Of a stretch of DNA of 64,000 bases, positions 18,007 to 27,101 are shown in pieces (the first letter of the stretch is position 1; every line of letters starts with the position of its first letter). Position numbers and translations under genes: made by a program. The DNA is from an uncultured Rhodocyclaceae bacterium. Its GTDB lineage: Bacteria; Pseudomonadota; Gammaproteobacteria; Burkholderiales; Rhodocyclaceae. The stretch lies in assembly GCA_907163225.1 (NCBI GenBank), contig OU015322.1, positions 1,527,001 through 1,591,000 of the forward strand, read 5' to 3'. The notes below the pieces were generated by a model that saw nothing but the letters and a program-made list of their open reading frames with translations, made no database searches and had not been told where the DNA came from.

Positions 18007-18028
18007 ATAATTATCATGTCGCGATTAT
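18007..18028 (-). promoter_or_regulatory. Possible activator site upstream of the DAB operon
   Basis: ATAAT and ATTAT (18007-18011, 18024-18028) form a dyad separated by 12 bp about 35 bp upstream of the first gene. The shape resembles LysR-type sites (CbbR/CmpR control carbon-uptake genes in other bacteria). No LysR gene is adjacent, so this is only a candidate. Confidence 0.2.
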
Positions 18029-18098
18029 GCCAGCGACCCGCCGCTTGCGGGCAGGCAGCGATGAGACTTCCACCATCAGGCCAAGCCCTCCGGGCGGT

Positions 18099-18127
18099 TT
18101 GACACGACATGCCAGCTTGGTTAAATT
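18099..18127 (+). promoter_or_regulatory. Promoter of the peroxiredoxin gene
   Basis: TTGACA (18099-18104), 17 bp, TAAATT (18122-18127). This is a consensus -35 with ideal spacing, 45 bp upstream of the start codon. Confidence 0.65.
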
Positions 18128-18172
18128 GGCCTTTTACCCGAAACCCCAACCCATTTAGATAAGGAATTCCCC

Positions 18173-18772
18173 ATGGCCGTTCTCGTTGGCAAACAAGCCC
18201 CGGATTTCACCGCTACCGCCGTTTATGGCAACAATGAAATCAAGGAACTGAAGCTGTCGCAATTCAAGGGCAAGCCCGTCGTTCTCTTTTTCTACCCGCT
18301 CGACTTTACCTTCGTCTGCCCGTCCGAACTGATCGCCTTCGATCATCGCCTGTGCGAATTCCAGCAGCGTGGCGTCGAAGTCATCGGTGTCTCGATCGAC
18401 TCCCAGTTTTCCCACCTGGCCTGGAAGAACACCGCAATCAAGGACGGTGGCATCGGCCAGGTCGCCTATCCGCTGGTTGCCGACGTCAAGCACGACATCT
18501 GCCGCGCCTACGACGTCGAACTCGAAGCCGCCGGCGTCGCCCTGCGTGGCTCCTTCCTGATCGACAAGACCGGCGTCGTCATGCACCAGGTCGTCAACAT
18601 GCTGCCGCTCGGACGCAATATCGACGAAATGCTGCGCATGGTCGATGCCCTGCAATTCTTTGAAGAACACGGCGAAGTCTGCCCGGCCGGCTGGAACAAG
18701 GGCAAGCCCGGCATGGTTGCCTCGACCGAAGGCGTCGCTGCCTACCTGGCCAAGAACGCCAAGAAGCTGTAA
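18173..18772 (+). CDS. Typical 2-Cys peroxiredoxin (AhpC/Prx1 family)
   Basis: This 199-residue thiol peroxidase reduces H2O2, organic peroxides and peroxynitrite. The peroxidatic cysteine is in [17 protein letters not shown] (about residue 50) and the resolving cysteine in [16 protein letters not shown] (about residue 170). The C-terminal tail, ending LAKNAKKL, is of the Prx1/TsaA type rather than E. coli AhpC. An AAGGA site precedes the ATG, and a strong promoter and terminator bracket it as a single-gene unit. No ahpF or thioredoxin reductase is adjacent, so thioredoxin is the likely reductant. Confidence 0.95.
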   Translation: MAVLVGKQAPDFTATAVYGNNEIKELKLSQFKGKPVVLFFYPLDFTFVCPSELIAFDHRLCEFQQRGVEVIGVSIDSQFSHLAWKNTAIKDGGIGQVAYPLVADVKHDICRAYDVELEAAGVALRGSFLIDKTGVVMHQVVNMLPLGRNIDEMLRMVDALQFFEEHGEVCPAGWNKGKPGMVASTEGVAAYLAKNAKKL

Positions 18773-18803
18773 TCCCCAAATCGCCCGATTTTTGGGCAAA
18801 TGT

Positions 18804-18839
18804 AAAAAAACCTCAGGCTTTGTAAGCTGAGGTTTTTTT
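18804..18839. terminator. Bidirectional-looking terminator after the peroxiredoxin gene
   Basis: The stem CCTCAGGCTT/AAGCTGAGG has one bulged G. It is preceded by seven As and followed by seven Ts, the shape of a strong intrinsic terminator. Confidence 0.92.
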
Positions 18840-18842
18840 CAT

Positions 18843-18871
18843 TGTTATTTAATCCAATATCAGGATAAAAT
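18843..18871 (+). promoter_or_regulatory. Promoter of the HTH-receiver gene
   Basis: TTGTTA (18843-18848), 17 bp, TAAAAT (18866-18871), ending 35 bp before the start codon. Confidence 0.5.
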
Positions 18872-18906
18872 TTGGCGAATTTGTAATTTCAGCAAGGAAA
18901 GAAAAA

Positions 18907-19494
18907 ATGGCCGACACCGAATACCTTAGTACCAGGCAAGCCGCACTCCGCTTGGGCGTTTCCCTGGGCACCGTTCAAAACATGGTGGAGAGCGGCGCGC
19001 TTGAAGCATGGAAGACCGCTGGCGGACATCGCCGCATTCCATCCACCTCGGTCGATGCACTGCTCGCCCGACGTCGCAACCTGACACCCAGCGCGCTGGA
19101 GTCCGGAGGTCAACTCGACATCCTGATCGCCGAAGACGACCCGACGCTGCAAATGCTTTACCAGATGACCTTCGACACCTGGGCACTGCCAGTCAAGCTG
19201 CGCATCGTCGCCAATGGTTTTGACGGCCTGCTGCAAGTTGGTCAGCGCCAACCCGACATCCTGATCGCCGACCTGATGATGCCCGGCATGGACGGTTTCG
19301 AAATGATCCGTCGCCTGCGTGCCAATACCGATCTGGCCCGGATGGACATTATCGTGGTCAGCGCCATCGACCGCGAAGAAGTCCTCAAACGCGGCCTGCC
19401 GTCGGACATCACGCTCTTTGGCAAGCCTATCCCTTTCCACGAAATCAAGGGCTTCCTGCTTGGCCGCCTGGCGGCTCGTCAACGCGTCTCTTAA
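18907..19494 (+). CDS. Helix-turn-helix (MerR/excisionase-like) protein with C-terminal receiver domain
   Basis: This 195-residue protein has an N-terminal winged HTH of the excisionase/MerR type (STRQAALRLGVSLGTVQNMVESGALEAWKTAGGHRRIP, about residues 8-45). A receiver domain follows (about 70-190) with D77-D78, phospho-acceptor D122 in IADLMMPGMDG, and lysine in LFGKPIPFHEIKG. The order is the reverse of most response regulators, where the receiver comes first. It should be a phospho-controlled DNA-binding protein. The gene is followed 113 bp later by a cytosolic chemoreceptor, so it may share a signalling circuit with it. No kinase is adjacent. Confidence 0.88.
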   Translation: MADTEYLSTRQAALRLGVSLGTVQNMVESGALEAWKTAGGHRRIPSTSVDALLARRRNLTPSALESGGQLDILIAEDDPTLQMLYQMTFDTWALPVKLRIVANGFDGLLQVGQRQPDILIADLMMPGMDGFEMIRRLRANTDLARMDIIVVSAIDREEVLKRGLPSDITLFGKPIPFHEIKGFLLGRLAARQRVS

Positions 19495-19607
19495 CGAAAG
19501 CAAAGCGTCTTTTACGAAAGGAACAGACGACTCTCCAGTCAGGAGCGTAGTAGCACACCAAAAATTTGAGTAATCCCTACATCCATAAAAAATATCAGGA
19601 GACAAAC

Positions 19608-20786
19608 ATGGGATTCTTCGGAAACAGCGCTGCCCTCGAAAAAATTGACCGCGATATCGCGGCAGTTGCCGAGGGCAATGAAGATCTTTCGTACATCGTG
19701 GGCACTGCAGGCAGCGATGCGGCAGGGCGCATTTCAAGCAATATCAACCGTTTTTTCAGCCGCGTGCGTGGCCTTATTTCGCAAGCTCGCGAGCGCAGCG
19801 TCAGCATCGCTGCCGACGCCGCCCGCATGAATCATCTGGTACAGCAAACCGACGACGCCGTGCGCCGCCAGGAGGCGCTGGCTGTCAATGTCTTCGAATC
19901 CAGCAACCGGGTAAATCAGGCGGTCGGTGATGTTGCCATGAACTCGGATGCCATTCAGGCCTCGACCAAGAACAATCTCGATCTAGCCCAGCGTTCACTG
20001 GAGCAAATGGAAACCGTCGCCTCGACCATGCGCTCGACCAATGCCCATATCGAGCATTTTTCGTCGACGGTCAGTGAATTGCACACCAGTTCGATGAAAA
20101 TCGACCAGATCGTTTCCCTGATCAACGACATTTCGGACCAAACAAATCTGCTCGCTCTCAACGCGGCCATTGAGGCGGCCCGGGCTGGTGAGGCCGGCCG
20201 CGGCTTTGCCGTGGTCGCCGACGAAGTGCGCAAGCTGGCCGAAAAGGTCAAGACGGCTACCCAGGTCATCGGCCAGAACACCCAGTCGATGATCAATCTG
20301 GTCGCCGACACGTCAGCCAAGACGCAAACCATCGTCGGCGAGGTAACCCGCGCCAACGGCTACATCGAAACCTCGGCAGCTGACCTGACCACCATGGTGG
20401 GCGATTTTAAGCAGACCACCGAGCAGCTCTCCACGATTTCCGAAGCGATCTACAACCTGCGCGAAGGTAACCAGGCCATTCACCGCGAAGTCGAAGAAAT
20501 CCGCGATCATTCGCGCGACATTTCCGGGCGCATGAAGCAGTGTATCGACAACGCCAAGACCCTGCGCGAGTCGACGGAGTATCTGCAATGCACGCTGGCC
20601 GATTTCCGCACCGGTAACAGCATGTTCGATACCTTGCACGACAAGTGCGCGGCCTTCCGCGACAACGTTGTTGCCGTGCTGCAAAAACTGGCTGATCGCG
20701 GGGTCAATGTATTCGACCAGGCTTACAAGGAAATCCCCGGCTCCAATCCAAAGCGCTATACGACGGCCAGTGCGATGCTGAATTGA
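19608..20786 (+). CDS. Cytosolic methyl-accepting chemotaxis receptor, main part (frame-broken before its C-terminal sensor domain)
   Basis: This part has 392 residues from the ATG at 19608, which follows AGGAG. There is no membrane segment, so the receptor is cytosolic. The signalling hairpin tip [36 protein letters not shown] is complete in the sequence (20126-20241). The reading frame ends at 20786 directly after [13 protein letters not shown]. In homologues the motif PGTNPxxY is followed without break by a C-terminal ligand-binding-like domain; here that domain is in the -1 frame at 20783-21115. A single missing base between about 20756 and 20782 would restore fusion. The protein as read would signal without its C-terminal sensor. 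Confidence 0.85.
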   Translation: MGFFGNSAALEKIDRDIAAVAEGNEDLSYIVGTAGSDAAGRISSNINRFFSRVRGLISQARERSVSIAADAARMNHLVQQTDDAVRRQEALAVNVFESSNRVNQAVGDVAMNSDAIQASTKNNLDLAQRSLEQMETVASTMRSTNAHIEHFSSTVSELHTSSMKIDQIVSLINDISDQTNLLALNAAIEAARAGEAGRGFAVVADEVRKLAEKVKTATQVIGQNTQSMINLVADTSAKTQTIVGEVTRANGYIETSAADLTTMVGDFKQTTEQLSTISEAIYNLREGNQAIHREVEEIRDHSRDISGRMKQCIDNAKTLRESTEYLQCTLADFRTGNSMFDTLHDKCAAFRDNVVAVLQKLADRGVNVFDQAYKEIPGSNPKRYTTASAMLN

Positions 20787-21115
20787 CGCGCATGTATGAC
20801 GACCTGCTGCGTGATGTTCCGGGCCTGACCTACGCACTGTCGGTGGACAGCAATGGCTACGCCCCTGCCCACAACGGTGTCTTTTCCAACCCGCCAAGCG
20901 GCGACCCGGAGGTTGACCTCGCCAAGTGCCGCCACAAGCGAATCTTCAACGACCCGGTCGGACTCAAGCTGGCCAAAAATGAGAAGACTTCACTGTTCCA
21001 GACCTACGTCCGCGACACCGGCGAGATACTGAACGATCTGTCGATGCCGATCATCATAGGCGGACGCCACTGGGGTGGTGTGCGCATTGGATTCAAGAGT
21101 GAGCTGGTGATTTGA
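20783..21115 (+). pseudogene. C-terminal sensor domain of the chemoreceptor, in a shifted frame
   Basis: The 110 residues contain LTYALSVDSNGYAPAHNGVF, KRIFNDPVGL, QTYVRDTGEILNDLSMPI and GGRHWGGVRIGF. This is the conserved C-terminal Cache/PAS-like module of betaproteobacterial receptors that end this way. Upstream in this frame the codons read [13 protein letters not shown], joining the receptor sequence smoothly if one base is restored. The only start here is a TTG overlapping the receptor stop (TTGA), so translational coupling as a separate peptide is possible. A frameshift, natural or from sequencing, is the simpler explanation. Confidence 0.7.
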
Positions 21116-21172
21116 GGCCGGCTTTTCCGGTGTTGACCGCTTTGTTGCGGCCATGGCAACAAGCGCTGACCC

Positions 21173-21206
21173 CACGGTCAACCGGAAAAAACAGGTAAAA
21201 CTGAAA
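21173..21206 (+). repeat. Dispersed GGTCAACCGG repeat, copy with inverted partner
   Basis: CACGGTCAACCGGAAAAAAC plus an A-rich tail. A partial inverted copy, CTTTTCCGGTGTTGACCGC, lies at 21122-21140, so the two can form a stem with one bulge. The interval holds a GCCATGGC block also seen beside other copies. Confidence 0.75.
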
Positions 21207-21227
21207 GGGCGCCCAGTGGCGCCCTTT
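21204..21227. terminator. Terminator shared by the chemoreceptor and dnaE
   Basis: The perfect 10-bp stem AAAGGGCGCC/GGCGCCCTTT has a four-base loop and a short T run. It lies between convergent genes. Confidence 0.8.
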
Positions 21228-21247
21228 TCTCTTCGTTCAGTCTTCGT

Positions 21248-24200
21248 TCAGCTGTGGTAGACGATTTCGACGTTTTCGCGCTGCAGCCAGCCATACAAAG
21301 CCTCGAGCAGTGCATCGTCGAGGCGTACGCGCAAGGTGTCGCCTACCACCAGTTCGCATTCGGCGTCGGCGCTCCGGTACTGGATTCGCACCACCGCCGG
21401 CCCCGGCGTGAAAGGCGTCAGCAGCGTCTTCAGTTTGCGAGCATCGGAATTGCCGTTCATTTTCAGCAACAGATGCCGGGCAAAACGGGCGCGCGCCTCG
21501 CCCAGCGTCATCAACTTTTCGGCTGTAACGCTGTTGCCGCCAGAAAAGTCGTCGTAGCGCACCTTGCCCTCGATGATCAACACCTCGTCGGTGACGATCT
21601 TGGCCCGTTCGGCCTCGAACAGTTCGTTGAAGACAGTGACCTCGATCATCCCCGTACCGTCATCGAGCTGAACGAAGAGCATCTTGCCGCGACGCGTCAT
21701 CTGGGTACGCACGCCGACCACCAGCCCGGCCAGCACGGTCATTTCCTTGCTTGGCTCAAGGCGATTGAGCGGGCGCCGAACGAAGCGCGACAGCTCTTTC
21801 TTGCTACTGTTGTAGGGGTGCCCCGAGAAGAAGAAGCCGAGCGCCGTTTTCTCTTCCATCAGCTTGGTCTTTTCGTCCCACGGCCGCACGCTGATGTACT
21901 CCGGCGCGTGGTCATCGGCCACATCCGCGATGTCGAACAGGCTGGTCTGCATGGCGTTGCGCTCGGCCTGCTCGGCGAAATCCATCGCCACGCCGACCGT
22001 CGCCAGCAACTTGCAGCGATCCGCCTCCTTGGTGCCGTCGACCAAGGGCGCAATGCAGTCGAAAGCACCGGCCTTGATCAGCGCCTCGGTGGTGCGGCGA
22101 TTGACCATGCGCTTGTCGCAGCGCAGGCAGAAGTCGAACAAGTCCTTGAACGGCCCGCCTTCGGCCCGCGCTTTCAAAATGACATTGACTGCCTGCTCGC
22201 CGGTACCCTTGACCGCCCCCAGACCGTAGCGGATGGTGCTGCGGTCAACCGGTTCAAAGCGGTAATTCGAGACATTGACGTCCGGCCCGAGCACCTTGAT
22301 CTTGTTGGCGATGGTGTCTTCGTAGAAGATTTTCACCGAGTCGGTGTTGTCGAGATCGGACGACATGGTCGCCGCCATGAAGGCCGCGCAGTGGTGCGCC
22401 TTGAGCCAGGCGGTGTGGTAGGTGACGACGGCGTAGGCGGCGGTGTGCGACTTGTTGAAGCCGTATTCCGCGAACTTGGTCATCAGGTCGAACAACTGCT
22501 CGGCGAGCGCCGGGTCGTAACCCTTTTCCTTGGCACCGGCGGCAATCGTTGCCCGGTGCGCCGCCATTTCCTCGGGCTTCTTCTTGCCCATCGCCCGGCG
22601 CAGCATGTCGGCGCCACCGAGCGTGTAGCCGCCGATGATCTGCGAAATCTGCATCACCTGTTCCTGGTACACGATGACGCCGTAGGTCGGCGACAGGCAG
22701 GCGGTCAGGTCGGGGTGGAAATAGTCGATCTTCTGCTGGCCCTTTTTACGCAGAATGAAGTCGTCCACCATCCCGGAGCCCAGCGGGCCTGGACGATAGA
22801 GCGCCAGCACAGCGATGATGTCTTCGAAACGGTCGGGCGCCAGCTTCTTGAGCAGCTTCTTCATGCCCTCCGATTCAACCTGGAAGATCGCCGTCGTATT
22901 GGCGTCCTTCAGAATCTGGTAAGCGGCGGGGTCCTTGAAACCGAGTGACATCAGATCGAGCTTCTCGCCGGTCATCCGGCGGATGTACTCGACCGCCAGC
23001 TCGATAATCGTCAAGTTGCGCAGGCCCAGGAAGTCGAACTTGACCAGGCCAGCCTTTTCGACGTCGTCCTTGTCGAACTGCGACACCGGCGAAGCGTCAG
23101 CCCCGGTCGCCTGATAGATCGGGCAGAAATCGGTGATCTTGCCCGGCGCGATCAAAACGCCCCCGGCGTGCATGCCAACGTTACGCGTCAAGTCTTCGAG
23201 GCGGCTGGCCAGATCGAACAACTCGCGCACGGTTTCGCCGTCGCCATCGCCCTCCATCATCTCCTTGAGCTGCGGCTCCTGCTCCAGGGCCTCGGCCAGC
23301 GACACCGGCTTGTTCTGAACAATCGGGATCAGCTTGGAAATCCGGTCGCACATCGAATACGGCAAGCCGAAGACGCGGCCGACGTCGCGGATTACCGCCT
23401 TCGACGACATCGTACCGAAGGTGGCAATCTGCGAAACCGCCTGCGGGCCATAGTGTTCGCGCACGTATTCGATAACGCGCCAGCGGTTGTCCTGACAAAA
23501 GTCGATATCGAAGTCGGGCATCGACACCCGTTCCGGATTCAGGAAGCGCTCGAACAGCAGCGCGTATTCCAACGGGTCGATGTCGGTAATGCGCAGCGAG
23601 TAGGCGACCAGCGAACCGGCACCGGAACCCCGGCCCGGCCCCACCGGCACGCCGTTCTGCTTGCCCCAGTTGATGAAGTCCGCGACGATCAGGAAGTAAC
23701 CGGGGAAGCCCATCTGGACGATGGTGTTGCACTCGAAAACGAGGCGGTCGTCGTACACCGGCCGGCGCTGCAGGCGCACCTCCGGGTCGGGGAAAAGCTC
23801 AGCGAGGCGCACCTCAAGGCCTTTCCTGGCCTCGTCAACGAGATATTCGTCGATGGTCATGCCCGGTGGAATCGGGAAGTCAGGCAAGAAGTTCTTGCCA
23901 AGCGTCATCTCGATGTTGCAGCGTTTGGCGATCTCCAGCGTGTTTTCCAGCGCCTCCGGCAGATCAGCAAACAGCTCGATCATCTCGGTCTGCGTCTTGA
24001 AATACTGCGCCTGCGTGTAGATCTTCGGCCGGCGATGGTCGCCCAGCACATAACCCTCCGCGATACAAACGCGGGCCTCATGCGCCTGAAAATCGTCCGG
24101 ATTCATGAACTGGATCGGGTGCGTCGCCACCAGCGGCAAGCCCAGCTCGCCAGCGAGATCAGCCGTCTGCTGAACGATGGCCTCCTGCTGTGGCTGCCCG

Positions 24201-24730
24201 TAGCGCTGCACTTCGAGGTAGAAAGCACCGGGGAAGATCGCCTCCCAGGCTTTGGCACGCTCGCCGGCAAGATCGAAATTGCCGTTCAGCAAAGCCTCGC
24301 CCACATCGCCCAGATGCGCGCCAGACAAGGCAATCAAACCATCGCAGCCAAGTTCGGTAAACCACTCGCGGCGAATCTCCGCCCGGTCACGCCGCCCCTC
24401 AACCAGATAAGCCTTGGTCAACAACTCGCACAACTGCTGGTAACCGACGCGGTTGCGCGCCAGCAACAGCAAGCGATAAGCGTCGTCCGGCGACTCCGGA
24501 TTGGCGATCCAAACATCCGCCCCGGCAATCGGCTTCACCCCCTTGCCCCGCGCCCCGGTGTAGAACTTGACCAGCCCGAACAGATTGCCCAAATCAGTCA
24601 CCGCCATCGCCGGCATGCCATCCCCGGCGGCGCGCTTGACGGCATCACCAATGCGGACAATGCCGTCGGTCACGGAATATTCGGAATGAAGGCGGAGGTG
24701 GACGTAGCGCGGGGGATTCATGGCCGACAT
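21248..24730 (-). CDS. dnaE: DNA polymerase III alpha subunit
   Basis: This 1160-residue protein matches the DnaE1 replicative polymerase. The N-terminal PHP domain begins YVHLRLHSEYSVTDGIVRI. The palm carries the catalytic aspartates in MPDFDIDFCQDNR, with the preceding GPGRGSGAGSLVAYSL block. The fingers and HhH region follow (GFNKSHTAAYAVVTYHTAWL), then an OB domain (LAGLVVGVRTQMTRRGKMLF). It performs template-directed DNA synthesis in the replisome and binds the beta clamp and epsilon. It stands alone, convergent with the chemoreceptor. Initiation could be at the first ATG, or at a second ATG three codons later. Confidence 0.98.
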   Translation of the reverse strand: MSAMNPPRYVHLRLHSEYSVTDGIVRIGDAVKRAAGDGMPAMAVTDLGNLFGLVKFYTGARGKGVKPIAGADVWIANPESPDDAYRLLLLARNRVGYQQLCELLTKAYLVEGRRDRAEIRREWFTELGCDGLIALSGAHLGDVGEALLNGNFDLAGERAKAWEAIFPGAFYLEVQRYGQPQQEAIVQQTADLAGELGLPLVATHPIQFMNPDDFQAHEARVCIAEGYVLGDHRRPKIYTQAQYFKTQTEMIELFADLPEALENTLEIAKRCNIEMTLGKNFLPDFPIPPGMTIDEYLVDEARKGLEVRLAELFPDPEVRLQRRPVYDDRLVFECNTIVQMGFPGYFLIVADFINWGKQNGVPVGPGRGSGAGSLVAYSLRITDIDPLEYALLFERFLNPERVSMPDFDIDFCQDNRWRVIEYVREHYGPQAVSQIATFGTMSSKAVIRDVGRVFGLPYSMCDRISKLIPIVQNKPVSLAEALEQEPQLKEMMEGDGDGETVRELFDLASRLEDLTRNVGMHAGGVLIAPGKITDFCPIYQATGADASPVSQFDKDDVEKAGLVKFDFLGLRNLTIIELAVEYIRRMTGEKLDLMSLGFKDPAAYQILKDANTTAIFQVESEGMKKLLKKLAPDRFEDIIAVLALYRPGPLGSGMVDDFILRKKGQQKIDYFHPDLTACLSPTYGVIVYQEQVMQISQIIGGYTLGGADMLRRAMGKKKPEEMAAHRATIAAGAKEKGYDPALAEQLFDLMTKFAEYGFNKSHTAAYAVVTYHTAWLKAHHCAAFMAATMSSDLDNTDSVKIFYEDTIANKIKVLGPDVNVSNYRFEPVDRSTIRYGLGAVKGTGEQAVNVILKARAEGGPFKDLFDFCLRCDKRMVNRRTTEALIKAGAFDCIAPLVDGTKEADRCKLLATVGVAMDFAEQAERNAMQTSLFDIADVADDHAPEYISVRPWDEKTKLMEEKTALGFFFSGHPYNSSKKELSRFVRRPLNRLEPSKEMTVLAGLVVGVRTQMTRRGKMLFVQLDDGTGMIEVTVFNELFEAERAKIVTDEVLIIEGKVRYDDFSGGNSVTAEKLMTLGEARARFARHLLLKMNGNSDARKLKTLLTPFTPGPAVVRIQYRSADAECELVVGDTLRVRLDDALLEALYGWLQRENVEIVYHS

Positions 24731-24783
24731 TTTACCGCGGGCGGAGGGGGGCGTTCCTGTTTAAGTGCGCCGAAGCGCATTGC

Positions 24784-24819
24784 TACGGTCAACCGGCAAA
24801 AACAGCTAAATTTAAAATG
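24784..24819 (+). repeat. Dispersed GGTCAACCGG repeat, copy upstream of dnaE
   Basis: CTACGGTCAACCGGCAAAAACAGC with an A/T-rich tail. It is the only copy in a divergent gap, and it marks the left edge of the AT-richer segment running to about 26.95 kb. The rest of the 329-bp gap 24731-25059 shows no gene or clear signal. Confidence 0.65.
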
Positions 24820-25059
24820 TGCACTGGTCTGCCTGAGTGAATCGGAACAAGACTTTAGGGAATCTCAATTGCAACTACCGGTAAAAATTCATACCGTCCG
24901 GACTGTCGCCCGAAAACCGAAGGAATGTGCAAGCAAATACCCCGAATCATTCCTGCACCACAAACATTGCCCCCCTGTCCGCCAGCTAATTTGGCTGCTT
25001 TACGAACCAGATGACATTTTTGTCGTCAACTACTTACAAGCCAGCATATGGAGGGGATC

Positions 25060-25449
25060 ATGGAGATACCAGCTGAATTCGTAGAGAGACTGACAATTTG
25101 GAACAAAAGTGCTTATACCTATTACGTAATAGGGTATTTCACACTAGCCGTTGGCATTTTGTCTGGCCTTGCAGTTACCGCGTTTACTGAGCATCTAGGT
25201 ACTCAGAAAACGAGGTTACTTGGGTTTATTGCCGCCGCTTCAACAGCAATTCTTGCTGGGTTCTCACCCATTGAGATAGGTCATAATTTTCGTTCCGCTT
25301 GGAGAGTTCTAGACCAAGCAAGTTTGGAATATAAGTTTGCAAAACCCGAAGAGCGCGATATCAAGACACTTATTACGGCAATTGAAAAAGGGGAAAAAAT
25401 CATCGGCACCTTAGATCCAGGAAAAACACCCGTTTCACCCATCAAATAA
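25060..25449 (+). CDS. Small two-TM membrane protein, SLATT-like layout
   Basis: This 129-residue protein starts at the ATG at 25060, where GGAG lies six bases upstream. An ATG at 25048 lacks a ribosome site. The N-terminal segment is followed by two membrane helices (AYTYYVIGYFTLAVGILSGLA and LLGFIAAASTAILAGF). A helix with AWRVLDQASLEYKF comes next, then a charged tail. That is the topology of SLATT-type proteins, which often sit with effectors in conflict systems, but I cannot confirm membership. Codon use is AT-richer than in neighbours, which suggests acquisition. It precedes a lipoprotein hydrolase by about 150 bp. Confidence 0.7.
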   Translation: MEIPAEFVERLTIWNKSAYTYYVIGYFTLAVGILSGLAVTAFTEHLGTQKTRLLGFIAAASTAILAGFSPIEIGHNFRSAWRVLDQASLEYKFAKPEERDIKTLITAIEKGEKIIGTLDPGKTPVSPIK

Positions 25450-25596
25450 AACCTCGTTGCAGAAATCCGGAGGGGCTTTTGGCTAACATCCCGGTCACGG
25501 TGCTCCCTTCGCTCATTGAGACCAACTCCAAGCAGGCAGTCCCTTAGCTACAACGTCGGCTCTTGAAACTGGGCCGATATCGTCGAGGAGAGAATA

Positions 25597-26895
25597 ATGG
25601 GGTTTAATGCATTATTAAGCGTGATCGTCTTAGCGGCAGTGTTCTGGCTTACAGGCTGCGCCTACAATCACAAGCAATTTCAAGTACTGGCGAACCCTGA
25701 CACCGATGACTTCGTCATCCAGATTGATGACTACGGACAGTTTTGGGATAGCTCCGAGCCAGATCGTGCCCTTAAAAGGGTCAGCGAGCTATCGAAAACC
25801 TCCAACGTCATAGTTGTATTGTTTGTTCACGGATGGCATCACGATGCTGGTGCAGATGACGAAAATTTACGTGACTTTTCTTTGTCCGTGGCGGACACGC
25901 GCGGGCTATTGATCGATGGTTCAAACCCTGAGAGCGCAGTTTATCGCTTATCTCGCAAAAATCTTACCGGCAGCGAATCGCTTTCAATAGTCTCAATTTA
26001 CGTTGGCTGGCGCGGCCGATCTCTTCCATGGATTTTGGATTACGCAACGTTTTGGGGGCGTAAGGCAGCCGCTGAGCGTGTCGGGGAAGGAGATTTAAGA
26101 GAGTTTCTTGGCCGACTGAATTCGCTCTATCGAGAGAGGCGAGACCTCAGAGCAACCGGGGCAACTCGTAATTTTCTTGGTTTAACATCTTTTGGGCACA
26201 GTTTCGGCGGCCAAGTCCTCTTTCGATCGGTAGCATATGAGATCGAAAACGAATTACTTACTAAGGCTGCGGACATTAAGGACTCACGCAGTCCGCCAAA
26301 GCAGGTGACCGATTTGTTAGGGTTCGGTGACTTGGTCGTACTAGTCAACCCTGCTTTCGAAGCACTTCAGTTTGAACGAATCTGGCGACTCTCAACTGCA
26401 CTTGAGTTCGGAGCACAGCAAAACCCAATCATGCTAGTGGTGTCGTCCGCCGGTGACGTACCGCGCCAAGTGCTTTTCCCAATGGGCAGGAATCTGGATG
26501 CTCTCTTTTTGAGGCCAGACTTTAGACCGGGACAAAGAACGCTGTGGACTCAAGCTCTCGGCGAGTACGAGCAATTTCGTACTCACTCAATTGACCTCTC
26601 ATCCAGTTCATCCTCGTTAACTCCAAGCTTTGATCCTCGCCTATACACGGACAATCCATGTGCAATTGCAAATCTTGACCTAACGAATCTTCCCTCTATC
26701 GCAGGAGTTCGCTTGACACCTACAGACCACCATCGAATCAATAACCCATTCTTGGTCGCACATGCCAGCACTACTGTAGTTTTGGATCACAGCAAGGTCT
26801 TTGAGGAAACTTTGCGCAAATTCCTAAACGACTACATCGCAATTGCCCAAGGAAAGAGAATGCTAACTGCCGAGAGCTCTTCGGCATGTAAGTGA
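25597..26895 (+). CDS. Putative lipoprotein with alpha/beta-hydrolase fold
   Basis: This 432-residue protein has a signal peptide ending in the lipobox LTGC (cysteine about residue 21), so it should be anchored in the envelope. The body has the alpha/beta-hydrolase features VVLFVHGWHHDAG (oxyanion region) and the nucleophile elbow GHSFGG. Candidate acid and histidine residues lie in the C-terminal third (TPTDHHRINNPFLVAH). Activity as an esterase or lipase is plausible, but the substrate is unknown. AT-richer codon use and isolation point to transfer. The start follows GAGGAGAG. An intrinsic terminator lies about 60 bp after the stop. Confidence 0.8.
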   Translation: MGFNALLSVIVLAAVFWLTGCAYNHKQFQVLANPDTDDFVIQIDDYGQFWDSSEPDRALKRVSELSKTSNVIVVLFVHGWHHDAGADDENLRDFSLSVADTRGLLIDGSNPESAVYRLSRKNLTGSESLSIVSIYVGWRGRSLPWILDYATFWGRKAAAERVGEGDLREFLGRLNSLYRERRDLRATGATRNFLGLTSFGHSFGGQVLFRSVAYEIENELLTKAADIKDSRSPPKQVTDLLGFGDLVVLVNPAFEALQFERIWRLSTALEFGAQQNPIMLVVSSAGDVPRQVLFPMGRNLDALFLRPDFRPGQRTLWTQALGEYEQFRTHSIDLSSSSSSLTPSFDPRLYTDNPCAIANLDLTNLPSIAGVRLTPTDHHRINNPFLVAHASTTVVLDHSKVFEETLRKFLNDYIAIAQGKRMLTAESSSACK

Positions 26896-26956
26896 GTTGC
26901 TGAGCAAATAACACGCAAATAGGAGACGGACCACTGTCTTCGCACTATTTTCAACG

Positions 26957-26988
26957 AAAAATGGCGCAGATTGAAGCTGCGCCATTTT
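26957..26988. terminator. Intrinsic terminator after the lipoprotein hydrolase
   Basis: The 12-bp perfect stem AAAATGGCGCAG/CTGCGCCATTTT has a 7-base loop. The A/T flanks could serve both directions. Confidence 0.85.
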
Positions 26989-26990
26989 GC

Positions 26991-27025
26991 TTTTTCCATC
27001 TTTTATCCGGTCGACCGTAGCTTCC
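26991..27025 (-). repeat. Dispersed repeat, degenerate copy
   Basis: TCCGGTCGACCGTAGC after a T-rich stretch resembles the inverted family core with TCGACC in place of TTGACC, as in the copy at 47.9 kb. It lies between convergent genes. Confidence 0.45.
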
Positions 27026-27101
27026 TCTTTGCTGGCGGTTCAGGCACTTCCGAGTCCGGGGATTTTTCCCCGTCGGCTACTTGCCCCGGCAATGCACCAG
27101 A

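Noticed and set aside
22236-22262. Match to the dispersed repeat core inside dnaE (GCGGTCAACCGG)
   Set aside because: Only about 12 bases match and the A-rich tail is absent. It encodes a DnaE segment (FEPVDRSTIRYG) that reads like normal coding sequence.
23168-25084. Long frame of 638 codons opposite dnaE
   Set aside because: The dnaE strand has full polymerase motifs; the opposite frame has no start signal or recognisable domain and is a shadow.
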